Source of the DNA: Bradyrhizobium rifense
GTDB lineage: Bacteria; Pseudomonadota; Alphaproteobacteria; Rhizobiales; Xanthobacteraceae
NCBI RefSeq assembly: GCF_008123425.1
Contig: NZ_VSSS01000085.1
Coordinates: 1-36,690 of the forward strand
Direction of reading: 5' to 3'
Length of the DNA stretch: 36,690 bases
Position 1 is the first letter of the stretch. Every line of letters starts with the position of its first letter. The translations under genes were made by a program, and so were the position numbers. The notes beneath the pieces were generated by a model. It was given only the letters and a program-made list of their open reading frames with translations. It ran no database searches and was not told where the DNA came from. Shown here piece by piece: positions 1-6,755 of the stretch.

Positions 1-384
1 GCCGGTCTGATTGCTGTCGTCATCGATCGCCTGCTTGCCGAGGATGATCAGGCCAGGCTGCTCTTCTTCGGCAACCTTCTTCAGGATCTTGGCGACGGCG
101 AGCGGCTCGACGATGCCGTCGGCCTTCACCAGGATGCCGCGATCGGCGCCCATGGCGAGACCGGTGCGGATCGTCTCCGACGCCTGCGCCGGTCCGATGG
201 AGACCACCACGACTTCGGTCGCCTTGCCGGCTTCCTTCAGGCGCAGCGCTTCCTCGACCGCGATCTCGTCGAAGGGGTTCATCGACATCTTCACGTTGGC
301 GAGTTCAACGCCCGATCCATCGCTCTTGACGCGGACCTTGACGTTGTAATCGACCACCCGCTTTACCGGCACCAAGACCTTCAT
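1..384 (-). CDS. etfB: Electron transfer flavoprotein subunit beta (N-terminal 128 residues, cut by window edge)
   Basis: This is the beta subunit of the heterodimeric FAD/AMP electron transfer flavoprotein, which takes electrons from acyl-CoA and related dehydrogenases and passes them to ETF-quinone oxidoreductase. The protein starts MKVLVPVKRVVDYNVKV, the usual EtfB N-terminus, and contains NPFDEIAVEEALRL, GADRGILV and, at the cut, GKQAIDDDSNQTG, all family hallmarks of the nucleotide-binding fold. The ATG at 382-384 has an AGAGG Shine-Dalgarno four bases upstream. The frame runs open to base 1, so the C-terminal half and any etfA partner lie outside. The adenosyltransferase and HIG1 genes lie upstream on the same strand, but a 125-bp gap with its own promoter-like sequence makes separate transcription possible. 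The identity is secure. Confidence 0.95.
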   Translation of the reverse strand, partial: MKVLVPVKRVVDYNVKVRVKSDGSGVELANVKMSMNPFDEIAVEEALRLKEAGKATEVVVVSIGPAQASETIRTGLAMGADRGILVKADGIVEPLAVAKILKKVAEEEQPGLIILGKQAIDDDSNQTG

Positions 385-431
385 CGATCCTCTTTCACTC
401 AATTTGGGAGGGGGCTATTCAACTGGCGCGG

Positions 432-460
432 AACCTAAAGGCCTGATCCGGCCCGGTCAA
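432..460 (-). promoter_or_regulatory. Candidate sigma70-type promoter of etfB
   Basis: Read on the minus strand, a TTGACC hexamer (455-460) lies 17 bp before TAGGTT (432-437), about 48 bp upstream of the etfB ATG. The -35 matches consensus at five of six positions, the -10 only at three. It is offered as a candidate on spacing and position alone. Confidence 0.3.
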
Positions 461-509
461 CGCGCGACAGGGCCCAATTTTAGACCTTAGAAATGCTGAT
501 CTCAATGGG

Positions 510-1094
510 TCAGCGGTTCTGGCCCGGAACCCAGAGCACGTCACCGGCGCCATTATGGTTAGCCGCGCGGCTGGCCACGAACAGAAAGTCCGACAGGCGG
601 TTCATATATTGGATGCCAGCTGCACCGACCGGCTCCCCCGGCTGAGCCGCCAGTTCCACCATCACGCGTTCCGCCCTGCGGCAAATCGTGCGGGCGACAT
701 GGAGGTAGGCGGCGGCCGGCGTGCCGCCCGGCAGCACGAAGGACGTAAGGGGTGCGAGCTTGTCGTTGAGAGCGTCGATGTCGCGCTCGAGCCGCTCGAC
801 CTGACTTGCCACCACCCGCAACCGTTCCGTCTTTTTAGTTTCCTTGCCCTCCCGTTCGGGCACCGCAAGGTCGGCACCGAGATCGAACAGATCGTTCTGG
901 ATCCGGCCGAGCATCGCATCGAGCTCCTGCGCATCCCTGGTGTGAAGGCGCACCACGCCAATCGCGGCATTGGTCTCGTCGACCGTGCCGTAGGCTGCGA
1001 TGCGCAGATCGTATTTTGGACGGCGCTCGCCGGTTCCGAGCGCTGTCGTGCCGTCGTCACCGGTCTTAGTATAGATGCGGTTGAGCACGACCAT
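510..1094 (-). CDS. PduO-type cob(I)alamin adenosyltransferase
   Basis: The enzyme transfers the 5'-deoxyadenosyl group of ATP to cob(I)alamin (or cobinamide) to make adenosylcobalamin in the cytoplasm. The 194-residue product has the family's N-terminal ATP-binding motif, TKTGDDGTTALG (about residues 9-20), and the C-terminal helix with ARTICRRAERVMVEL, which carries the conserved arginines of PduO/MMAB-type trimers. Length fits the family (about 190). The ATG at 1092-1094 is chosen because AAGGAG precedes it by six bases; the frame extends 17 codons upstream, but that extension runs into a dispersed repeat. HIG1 lies 67 bp upstream on the same strand and etfB downstream. No riboswitch-like leader is visible. 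The family is clear; which corrinoid is the natural substrate cannot be told. Confidence 0.92.
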   Translation of the reverse strand: MVVLNRIYTKTGDDGTTALGTGERRPKYDLRIAAYGTVDETNAAIGVVRLHTRDAQELDAMLGRIQNDLFDLGADLAVPEREGKETKKTERLRVVASQVERLERDIDALNDKLAPLTSFVLPGGTPAAAYLHVARTICRRAERVMVELAAQPGEPVGAAGIQYMNRLSDFLFVASRAANHNGAGDVLWVPGQNR

Positions 1095-1112
1095 GAAAGT
1101 CTCCTTATTCTT

Positions 1113-1163
1113 AGGGCATGATCTTGTCGGAAAACCGCTTCGCACTTTTCCGGATCATGCCCT
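1113..1163. repeat. 51-bp dispersed palindromic repeat, copy 1
   Basis: An imperfect palindrome with outer arms AGGGCATGAT and ATCATGCCCT and inner arms CGGAAAACCGCTT and CACTTTTCCGG. The same element, in opposite orientation and with a few substitutions, occurs at 32132-32182. It lies between the HIG1 and adenosyltransferase genes, and the HIG1 stop codon (1162-1164) overlaps its edge. Elements of this GCATGATC...GATCATGC form are, to my knowledge, abundant in Rhizobiales intergenic DNA. Once transcribed it would form a long hairpin that could attenuate transcription or stabilise a 3' end, but it has no T-tract. Confidence 0.85.
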
Positions 1164-1356
1164 ATCGCCCCATCGCCCAGACCGCGATCATGGCAATAAC
1201 GATCGCGATGAACTGAAGCAGCACGCGCCAGCGCATCAGCTTCTGCGAGGTGTTGGGCGAGCCGCCGCGCATCATGTTGACGAGACCGAGCAGCAGCACA
1301 ATCGCCACGGCGCCGGCTGCCACCGGCAGGATGAAAGTACTCAGGAGAGATGCCAT
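1162..1356 (-). CDS. HIG1-domain twin-transmembrane protein
   Basis: A 64-residue inner-membrane protein with two predicted helices (about residues 7-26 and 44-62) joined by a short basic loop containing RGGSPNTSQKLMRWR. This loop, with its SQKLMRWRV stretch, is characteristic of bacterial HIG1-domain proteins, whose eukaryotic relatives associate with respiratory supercomplexes; the bacterial role is unknown. The ATG at 1354-1356 lacks a convincing Shine-Dalgarno. The gene is first in a minus-strand run with the adenosyltransferase and etfB, a neighbourhood I recognise from Bradyrhizobium. Its TAG stop falls at the edge of the 51-bp repeat. The family call is firm; a link to respiration or ETF is inference. 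Confidence 0.85.
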   Translation of the reverse strand: MASLLSTFILPVAAGAVAIVLLLGLVNMMRGGSPNTSQKLMRWRVLLQFIAIVIAMIAVWAMGR

Positions 1357-1676
1357 TTGGGGGTGATAACACCGTGTGCGGCGCTCCGCTATGGCGTTCC
1401 CAATCTGGCTTTTAGGCCAATAATATCAGAAGCTGGCTGGATGATTTCCGATTTGCGCGCATCGCCCTTTGCCTTCGCCTCTCCCCGCTTGCGGGGAGAG
1501 GCTGGAATGCGCGCGCAGCGCGGATTCCGGGTGAGGGGGAGTCTCCGCGAATCCTGCAGCCACCGTCCCCGCGGAGAGCCCCCCTCACCCGCCGCGCGTC
1601 GGCCTCTCCCCGCAAGCGGGGCGAGGCGAATCCGGGCCGCAAGCGGAGTGAGAGCAAACTTGCTCCGGGGCAGGCT
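1357..1676. other. Gene-free divergent intergenic region between HIG1 and yihY
   Basis: No credible gene lies here; open frames across it are low-complexity products of the palindromic repeat it holds (1475-1628). Next to the yihY start there is a perfect dyad, GAGCAA-AC-TTGCTC (1652-1665), ending 11 bases before the GTG. Promoters for the two divergent genes must lie here or overlap the repeat, but I cannot place them. Confidence 0.7.
1475..1628. repeat. Dispersed GC-rich palindromic repeat with two terminal hairpins
   Basis: Each end is a hairpin built on CTCTCCCCGC: at 1478-1501 it closes on TT and at 1603-1626 on AA, so the ends are also inverted copies of each other. Between them are inversely matching segments such as GGGTGAGGGGGAG and CCCCCCTCACCC. 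This is the type of element found in many copies in Bradyrhizobium genomes. It sits between two divergent gene starts rather than at gene ends. The family assignment comes from memory of related genomes; the palindromy is directly visible. Confidence 0.8.
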
Positions 1677-2570
1677 GTGAAGGTCATCCGCACGATCTAT
1701 ATCGTCGTGGAGGACGCCTTCTACACGTTCCTCGCCGACGACGGCTGGGCGATCGCGAGCCACATCGCGCTGTCGACGCTGATGGCGCTGTTTCCGTTCC
1801 TGATCGTGCTGACCTCGCTGGCCGGCTTCTTCGGCTCCAAGGAACTCGCCGACCAGGCGGCCGGGCTGATGCTCGAGGTCTGGCCGAAGCAAGTGGCGGA
1901 TTCACTGTCCGGCGAGATCCACGACGTGCTGACTACCACCCGCACCGGCGTGCTGACGATCGGCGCGGTGCTGTCGGTCTATTTTGCGTCCAACGGCGTC
2001 GAGGCGCTGCGGGTCGCGCTGAACCGCGCCTATGCGGTGATGGAGATGCGGCGCTGGTACTGGCTGCGGCTGGAATCGATCGGCTATACGCTGGTCGCGG
2101 CCTTCACCGCGCTCGCCATGGCGTTCCTGATCGTGCTCGGCCCGCTCTTCATCGAGGCGGCGCGGCGCCACATTCCGCTGTTCGTCGAATCCAACGAGAG
2201 CATCCTCACCTGGCTGCGCTACGGCATCACCATCGGCGCGCTGGTGGTGGCGCTGATCATCCTGCATGCCTGGCTGCCGGCGGGACGGCGCAGCTTTTTC
2301 CAGATTCTGCCCGGCATCGTCTTCACCATCGTGGCCTCGCTGATCTCGGGCATCGTGTTCGGACAATACCTGGCGCGCTTCGCCAACAATTACGTGACGA
2401 TGTATGCGGGACTGGCCTCGGTGATCATCGCGCTGGTGTTTCTGTATTTCATCGCCGCGATCTTCGTCTTCGGCGGTGAGCTCAACGCCGCGATCATCAA
2501 GTCGCGACTTCCTCACGGCGTTTCGCTTCAAGCAGCGCAGTCGCTAAAGCCCGCGGAGACACAGGCTTGA
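1677..2570 (+). CDS. YihY/BrkB-family inner-membrane protein
   Basis: A 297-residue multi-pass membrane protein of the YihY/virulence factor BrkB family (once wrongly called RNase BN), with no established biochemical function. Family features are the early HIALSTLMALFPFLIVLTSL segment, the soluble loop near AYAVMEMRRWYW, and the late FGQYLARFANNYVTMYAGLASV region followed by a helix ending FVFGGELNAAI. About six hydrophobic segments are visible. The GTG at 1677 is taken as start because the family's N-terminus begins at this point and no in-frame ATG precedes the repeat; the Shine-Dalgarno is poor. The 3' end overlaps that of the histidine kinase by 74 bp on the opposite strand. Confidence 0.9.
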   Translation: MKVIRTIYIVVEDAFYTFLADDGWAIASHIALSTLMALFPFLIVLTSLAGFFGSKELADQAAGLMLEVWPKQVADSLSGEIHDVLTTTRTGVLTIGAVLSVYFASNGVEALRVALNRAYAVMEMRRWYWLRLESIGYTLVAAFTALAMAFLIVLGPLFIEAARRHIPLFVESNESILTWLRYGITIGALVVALIILHAWLPAGRRSFFQILPGIVFTIVASLISGIVFGQYLARFANNYVTMYAGLASVIIALVFLYFIAAIFVFGGELNAAIIKSRLPHGVSLQAAQSLKPAETQA

Positions 2571-3768
2571 CCAGGAAGGCGTCGGCGCCGGCCTCGCGCG
2601 ACGCCGCTTCGTCCTCGCCGCGCCCGGACACGCCGATAATCGGGATCTGAGCCAGCGGCGTCTGCATCGTACGGATCCGCCGGATCGCCTCGACACCGTC
2701 GATGCCGGGCAGGACCATATCCATCAGCACCGCATCGAAGCCGCCTTGCGCGAGCCGGTTCACCGCATCCTCGCCGCGGCCGATGAACTCGGCATGATGG
2801 CCGAGCTCGGTCAGAATCGTATTGAGCACGACACGGCCGAATGGATTGTCCTCGACGCTGAGCACGCGCAACGCCGCAAGTGCGTCGTCCGCCTCATCAC
2901 CACCCGATTTGCGTGACTTCGCGGGGCCCGCCGCATCCAGCGACACCGTCAGCGTGAAGGTGGCGCCGCCGCCGCGCCGGGGCGCGACCGTGATGTCGCC
3001 GCCCATCGCACGCGCCAACTGCTTTACCGAGGACAGACCGAGCCCGGCGCCGCCGAAGCGCGAGGCGATGGTGACATTGGCCTGGGTGAACGGGCGGAAC
3101 AGCCGCTTGATCTCGGCCATGGTCAGGCCGATGCCGCTGTCGGACACCGAGAAGGCGACGCCGACCCGGCGCTTGTCCTTATCCTTGGCTCTGCCGCTTG
3201 CTTTGCCCTTGGCGGGACGCCAGGGCGTAGCCGACATCGCTATGCCGCCCTGATCGGTGAATTTCACGGCATTGTCGATCAGGTTCTCGAGTGCGGCGCG
3301 GAGGCGGACGGGATCTCCAACCACGAGGCCCGCAAGTTTTTCGGAGATCTCGACCTCGGCCTGGAGCCCCTTGGCGGCGGCGCGGCCGGCAAGCGAATCG
3401 CCGGTGCTGCGCGCGAGCGCCCGCAGATCGAACAGATCCTGCCGCAGCGTGCTGCCGCCCGCGCCCTTGCCGGTCTTGGCGGCGTCGACGAACAGCGTGG
3501 CAAGGTTCGCCAGATGCTCGGCACCGGCCTTGATGGTGTCGGCCCAGCGCCGCTCCCGCTCGCCGAGATCGGAGGTCGACAGCAGGTCGCTGATCGCGAG
3601 AATCCCGGTCAGGGGGGTGCGGACCTCGTGGGCAAAGGCGGCCAGCGCGACTTGGACCATGTCCGGTGCGGCCGCCTTAGCGCCGCGCTTGCGCACCTTG
3701 CCGGCCGCCCCGGACCGCTTCGGAGGCGGTCGCCTGGACGCCCGCGTAGTGCGCGTTTTCGCCGCCAT
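2497..3768 (-). CDS. Soluble hybrid sensor histidine kinase with receiver domain
   Basis: A 423-residue protein without membrane segments or a recognisable input domain. A basic, Lys/Arg-rich N-terminal tail (1-35) leads into a HisKA domain with FAHEVRTPLTG (phosphoacceptor H47). A HATPase follows, with N-box ENLIDNAVKF, G1 box VSDSGIGL and G2 box GAGLGLSS. The C-terminal receiver has LMDMVLPG (phosphoacceptor D350) and conserved K401. With no output domain it probably relays phosphate to another protein, as hybrid kinases do. The ATG at 3766-3768 is chosen for its AAGGGG Shine-Dalgarno; an in-frame GTG at 3843, overlapping the gluQRS stop, would add 25 atypical residues. It follows gluQRS on the same strand. 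Confidence 0.9.
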   Translation of the reverse strand: MAAKTRTTRASRRPPPKRSGAAGKVRKRGAKAAAPDMVQVALAAFAHEVRTPLTGILAISDLLSTSDLGERERRWADTIKAGAEHLANLATLFVDAAKTGKGAGGSTLRQDLFDLRALARSTGDSLAGRAAAKGLQAEVEISEKLAGLVVGDPVRLRAALENLIDNAVKFTDQGGIAMSATPWRPAKGKASGRAKDKDKRRVGVAFSVSDSGIGLTMAEIKRLFRPFTQANVTIASRFGGAGLGLSSVKQLARAMGGDITVAPRRGGGATFTLTVSLDAAGPAKSRKSGGDEADDALAALRVLSVEDNPFGRVVLNTILTELGHHAEFIGRGEDAVNRLAQGGFDAVLMDMVLPGIDGVEAIRRIRTMQTPLAQIPIIGVSGRGEDEAASREAGADAFLVKPVSPRALATALLEAKRREEVAT

Positions 3769-3770
3769 AA

Positions 3771-3796
3771 ATCCCCTTCGAAGTATCCCCTTCGAA
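3771..3796 (-). repeat. Tandem duplication covering the kinase Shine-Dalgarno
   Basis: On the minus strand the 12-mer TTCGAAGGGGAT occurs twice with a period of 14 bp. The downstream copy places AAGGGG at normal distance from the kinase ATG, so the ribosome-binding motif has been duplicated along with its flank. It is probably a small replication-slippage event. Confidence 0.6.
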
Positions 3797-3839
3797 CCCC
3801 GGGCTATCGGCTCAGCATCGCACGGCGGAACCCCCGGAG

Positions 3840-4763
3840 TCACGGCGGCGTTTTGCTAACCCCCAGAGAAACTTGACCTAATCCCACCAATCCGCGGATA
3901 CCGGCGCGCGTGACGCCGGCCGCGCGCAACTCCCGCAGGCCGGTCGAGCGGTCCGATTTCGACAGCTTGCGCCCGTCGGCATCGCGAATCAGGGGATGGT
4001 GGCGGTAGGCCGGCTCCGGCAGGCCGAGCAAAGCCTGGAGCAGGCGGTGGACCGAGGTGGCGTGAAACAGGTCCTGGCCGCGCACGATCTCGCTCACACC
4101 CTGGAGCGCGTCGTCGACCACCACGGACAGATGGTAGCTGGTCGGCGTCTCCTTGCGGGCCAGGATCACGTCGCCCCACGCCTCGGGCCGCGCGGCGACC
4201 GTGCCGCGCTCGCCATCGGGGCCCTCGCCCAACTCGTTCCAGGTCAGGCCGGCGACGCGCTGGCAGGCCGCCGTCATGTCGAGCCGCAACGCGTAAGGCG
4301 CGCCGGCACCGATCAGACGCGAGCGCTCGCCCGCCGCCAGCGCTTTCGCGTCACCAGGATAGAGCGGTGCACTGTCGGGATCGCGCGGCCATGGCCCGTC
4401 GGCCTCGCGCGCGGCCACGAGCCTGGCGATCTCGGCACGGCTTTCGAAGGCGGGATAGACGAGGCCGCGCGCGGTGAGTTTCTCCAGCGCGGCGCGATAA
4501 TCGGCGAGATGCTCCGACTGCCGCCGCACGGGCGTCTCCCAGGCGATCCCCAGCCAGGCGAGATCCTCATCAATTGCCGTCTCGAACTCCGGCCGGCAAC
4601 GCGTCGCGTCGATGTCCTCGATCCTCAGCAACAATCGCCCGCCGGTTTCGCGCGCGCGGTCGAAATTGAGCAGCGCCGAATAGGCGTGGCCGAGATGCAA
4701 ATGGCCGTTCGGGCTGGGGGCAAATCGGAAAACGGGTGGCGGCATCTGGCAAGATCTCGTCAT
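3840..4763 (-). CDS. gluQRS: Glutamyl-Q tRNA(Asp) synthetase
   Basis: GluQ-RS activates glutamate and attaches it to the queuosine at position 34 of tRNA(Asp); it resembles the catalytic half of GluRS and lacks the anticodon-binding half. The 307-residue product (E. coli enzyme about 308) has FRFAPSPNGHLHLGHAYSA with HIGH motif HLGH (23-26), a LLRIEDIDATR segment, and KLSKS (266-270). It ends soon after, as expected. The zinc-binding Cys cluster of the E. coli enzyme is absent: VYPAFESRAEI (about 102-112) replaces the YxCxC region, and the later Cys is also missing. The ATG at 4763 is preferred; a TTG two codons earlier and an ATG at 4745 are alternatives. It lies upstream of the histidine kinase on the same strand. 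Confidence 0.93.
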   Translation of the reverse strand: MTRSCQMPPPVFRFAPSPNGHLHLGHAYSALLNFDRARETGGRLLLRIEDIDATRCRPEFETAIDEDLAWLGIAWETPVRRQSEHLADYRAALEKLTARGLVYPAFESRAEIARLVAAREADGPWPRDPDSAPLYPGDAKALAAGERSRLIGAGAPYALRLDMTAACQRVAGLTWNELGEGPDGERGTVAARPEAWGDVILARKETPTSYHLSVVVDDALQGVSEIVRGQDLFHATSVHRLLQALLGLPEPAYRHHPLIRDADGRKLSKSDRSTGLRELRAAGVTRAGIRGLVGLGQVSLGVSKTPP

Positions 4764-4847
4764 GGCCAAAGCTCTGTTACGACAAGACTCTGTTACGATA
4801 GGAGATGGATGCGCGGGTCAAGCCTGTGCATGACAAGTAGAGCCATC

Positions 4848-5495
4848 ATGACCATCCACCTCGAAACCCAGTCCGATCTCGAAGAAGCCGTCCACGCGCT
4901 GGTCAAGCGCGATCCGCGACTCAAACCCGTGCTCGCGGTCGCGGGCATGCCGGCGTTGCGGCGGCGCGAGCCGGGCTTTGCCGGGCTTGCCCATATCGTC
5001 TGCGGGCAGCAGCTTTCGACCGCGAGTGCTGCGGCGATCTGGGGACGGCTGTCCGCGGCCTTCGATCCGTTCGACCACGAGGCCGTGCGCCGTGCCCGCA
5101 CCGACCGGCTGGGCCGGCTCGGCTTGTCCGCAGCCAAGATCAAGACTTTGAAAAATCTTGCGCGCGAAATCATCGCGGAGCGGCTGAACCTCGACGTGCT
5201 CGCTGAGGAGGATGCGGATGCCGCGCATCACACGCTGATCTCGCTGCCTGGCATCGGGCCGTGGACGGCCGACGTCTATCTCTTGTTTTGCCTCGGCCAT
5301 GGCGATGCCTGGCCGGCCGGCGACCTCGCCGTGCAGGAGGGCATCAAGATCGGCCTCGGCCTTCAGGCACGGCCGACGGAAAAGCAGATGGCGCCGCTCG
5401 CCGAGCCCTGGCGCCCGTTGCGGGGTGCTGCCGCCCATCTGTGGTGGAGCTATTACCGCGCGGTGAAGAAGCGCGAGGGGGTGCTGTCGGCGTGA
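4848..5495 (+). CDS. AlkA-type DNA-3-methyladenine glycosylase (HhH-GPD)
   Basis: A base-excision repair glycosylase of the HhH-GPD superfamily that removes alkylated purines from DNA. The 215-residue protein has LAHIVCGQQLSTASAAAIW near residue 50, the helix-hairpin-helix LPGIGPWTADVY (133-144), and the loop PAGDLAVQEG whose D159 is the expected catalytic aspartate. No Cys cluster for an iron-sulfur centre is present, which argues against MutY/Nth. It lacks the N-terminal AlkA extension, as short alphaproteobacterial forms do. The start is uncertain: ATGs at 4809 (with AGGAG four bases upstream), 4830 and 4848 are in frame; 4848 gives the usual family N-terminus MTIHLETQSDL. It diverges from gluQRS across a short gap. 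Confidence 0.88.
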   Translation: MTIHLETQSDLEEAVHALVKRDPRLKPVLAVAGMPALRRREPGFAGLAHIVCGQQLSTASAAAIWGRLSAAFDPFDHEAVRRARTDRLGRLGLSAAKIKTLKNLAREIIAERLNLDVLAEEDADAAHHTLISLPGIGPWTADVYLLFCLGHGDAWPAGDLAVQEGIKIGLGLQARPTEKQMAPLAEPWRPLRGAAAHLWWSYYRAVKKREGVLSA

Positions 5496-5591
5496 AGCCG
5501 CCGAACAACGTTTAAAACTATGTTGCTGTTGCAAACGACCCGCGTGTAATCGATGAGATGACGGCACGGACACAAGCCGGGATCTGACATC

Positions 5592-6677
5592 ATGACAGCC
5601 ACCGACTTCATCGTTGCGCGCGACAATTTTGAAAATTGCAAGACAATCGCAACCACGATTCCCGCAGCCGATGCACTGCCGCAGGGTGCGCTGCTAGTGA
5701 AGGTCAACCGCTTCGCCTTCACCGCCAACAACATCACCTATGCCGGGCTCGGCCACGAGCTGAAATACTGGCAGCTGTTTCCCGCGCCGCAGGGCTTTGG
5801 CAACATCCCGGTGTGGGGCTTTGGCGAGGTGATCGCCTCAAAACATCCGAACGTGCCCGTGGGCGAGCGCCTGTTCGGCTATTTCCCGATGGCGACGCAT
5901 CTCGTGATCGAGGCAACTGATGTCAGCAAGCGCGGCTTGCGCGACGGCGCCGCGCACCGGCAAGGCGTGGCCCCGGTCTACAATGCCTATGCGCGCGTCG
6001 GCGGCGATCCCGCCTATGCCGGACGGCAGGGCGACTACCAGGCGTTGCTGCGGCCGCTGTTCATGCTGTCATTCCTGGTCGACGACTTCCTGACCGAAAA
6101 CGATGACTTCGGCGCGCGCACCATGCTGCTCTCGAGCGCCTCGAGCAAGACTGCGTTCGGGCTCGGCCATCTCCTGCACAGCCGCGGCCGCAAGGTGATC
6201 GGCCTGACTTCGGCCAGCAATACCGGCTTCGTCACCTCGCTCGGTTGCTATGACGAGGTCGTCACCTATGACTGCGTGACATCGCTGCCCTCAGATGCGC
6301 CGGTCGCCTTCGTCGACATGGCCGGCAACAGCGCGCTGCGCGCCGATCTGCACCATCATTTTGATGACCAGATGAAATGCTCGGTGCGCGTCGGATTGAC
6401 ACATCGCGCCACCGATGCCGATGAAGGCGAACTGCCCGGCGCAAAGCCGCGCTGGTTCTTCGCCCCCGACCAGATCCGCAAGCGGGCGAAGGATTGGGGT
6501 CCTGGCGGCATCGAGCAGCGCTTTGGCGCGGGATGGTCCGGTTTCGCACCGATGCTGGAGCGATGCCTGAGCGTCGTCGAGAGCCGCGGGCCCGAGGCGG
6601 TGCAGCGGGTCTACCTCGACACGCTGAAAGGCCGCATTCCGCCTGAGCAGGGCCACATGCTCTCACTGCTCGGGTAA
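5592..6677 (+). CDS. DUF2855 family protein (MDR-like fold)
   Basis: A 361-residue protein of the DUF2855 family, distantly related to zinc-free quinone-oxidoreductase-type MDR proteins. Visible are an N-terminal GroES-like part with KVNRFAFTANNITYAGLG and IPVWGFGEVIASKHPNVPVGERLFGYFPMATHL (about residues 36-110) and a Rossmann-like part with TMLLSSASSKTAFGLGHLL and KVIGLTSASNTGF. MDR proteins of this type usually use NADPH; the substrate is unknown. The ATG at 5592 is the only reasonable start and has a weak Shine-Dalgarno. It is followed after 78 bp by the flavin monooxygenase and then the lyase-like gene on the same strand, suggesting one pathway. The family call is good; the reaction is not known. 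Confidence 0.85.
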   Translation: MTATDFIVARDNFENCKTIATTIPAADALPQGALLVKVNRFAFTANNITYAGLGHELKYWQLFPAPQGFGNIPVWGFGEVIASKHPNVPVGERLFGYFPMATHLVIEATDVSKRGLRDGAAHRQGVAPVYNAYARVGGDPAYAGRQGDYQALLRPLFMLSFLVDDFLTENDDFGARTMLLSSASSKTAFGLGHLLHSRGRKVIGLTSASNTGFVTSLGCYDEVVTYDCVTSLPSDAPVAFVDMAGNSALRADLHHHFDDQMKCSVRVGLTHRATDADEGELPGAKPRWFFAPDQIRKRAKDWGPGGIEQRFGAGWSGFAPMLERCLSVVESRGPEAVQRVYLDTLKGRIPPEQGHMLSLLG

Positions 6678-6755
6678 AGCGCTTTTGACGTAGCCTGATC
6701 CAGTATAGCGTTCGACTTCAGAGGAAACGCCGCGAAGACGGCCACGAGGTCGCGC

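Noticed and set aside
1389..1905. Several short open frames across the palindromic repeat and the yihY start
   Set aside because: They are Arg/Pro-rich by-products of the repeat and of antisense yihY, with no start signal.
3996..4847. Long open frame upstream of and in phase with the glycosylase, antisense to gluQRS
   Set aside because: The translated part lacks family sequence; the glycosylase homology begins only near 4848 and gluQRS explains the other strand.
5509..5518. CGTTTAAAAC, whose reverse complement recurs near 36534
   Set aside because: A shared AT-rich 10-mer is weak evidence for a site, and nothing around either copy is similar.
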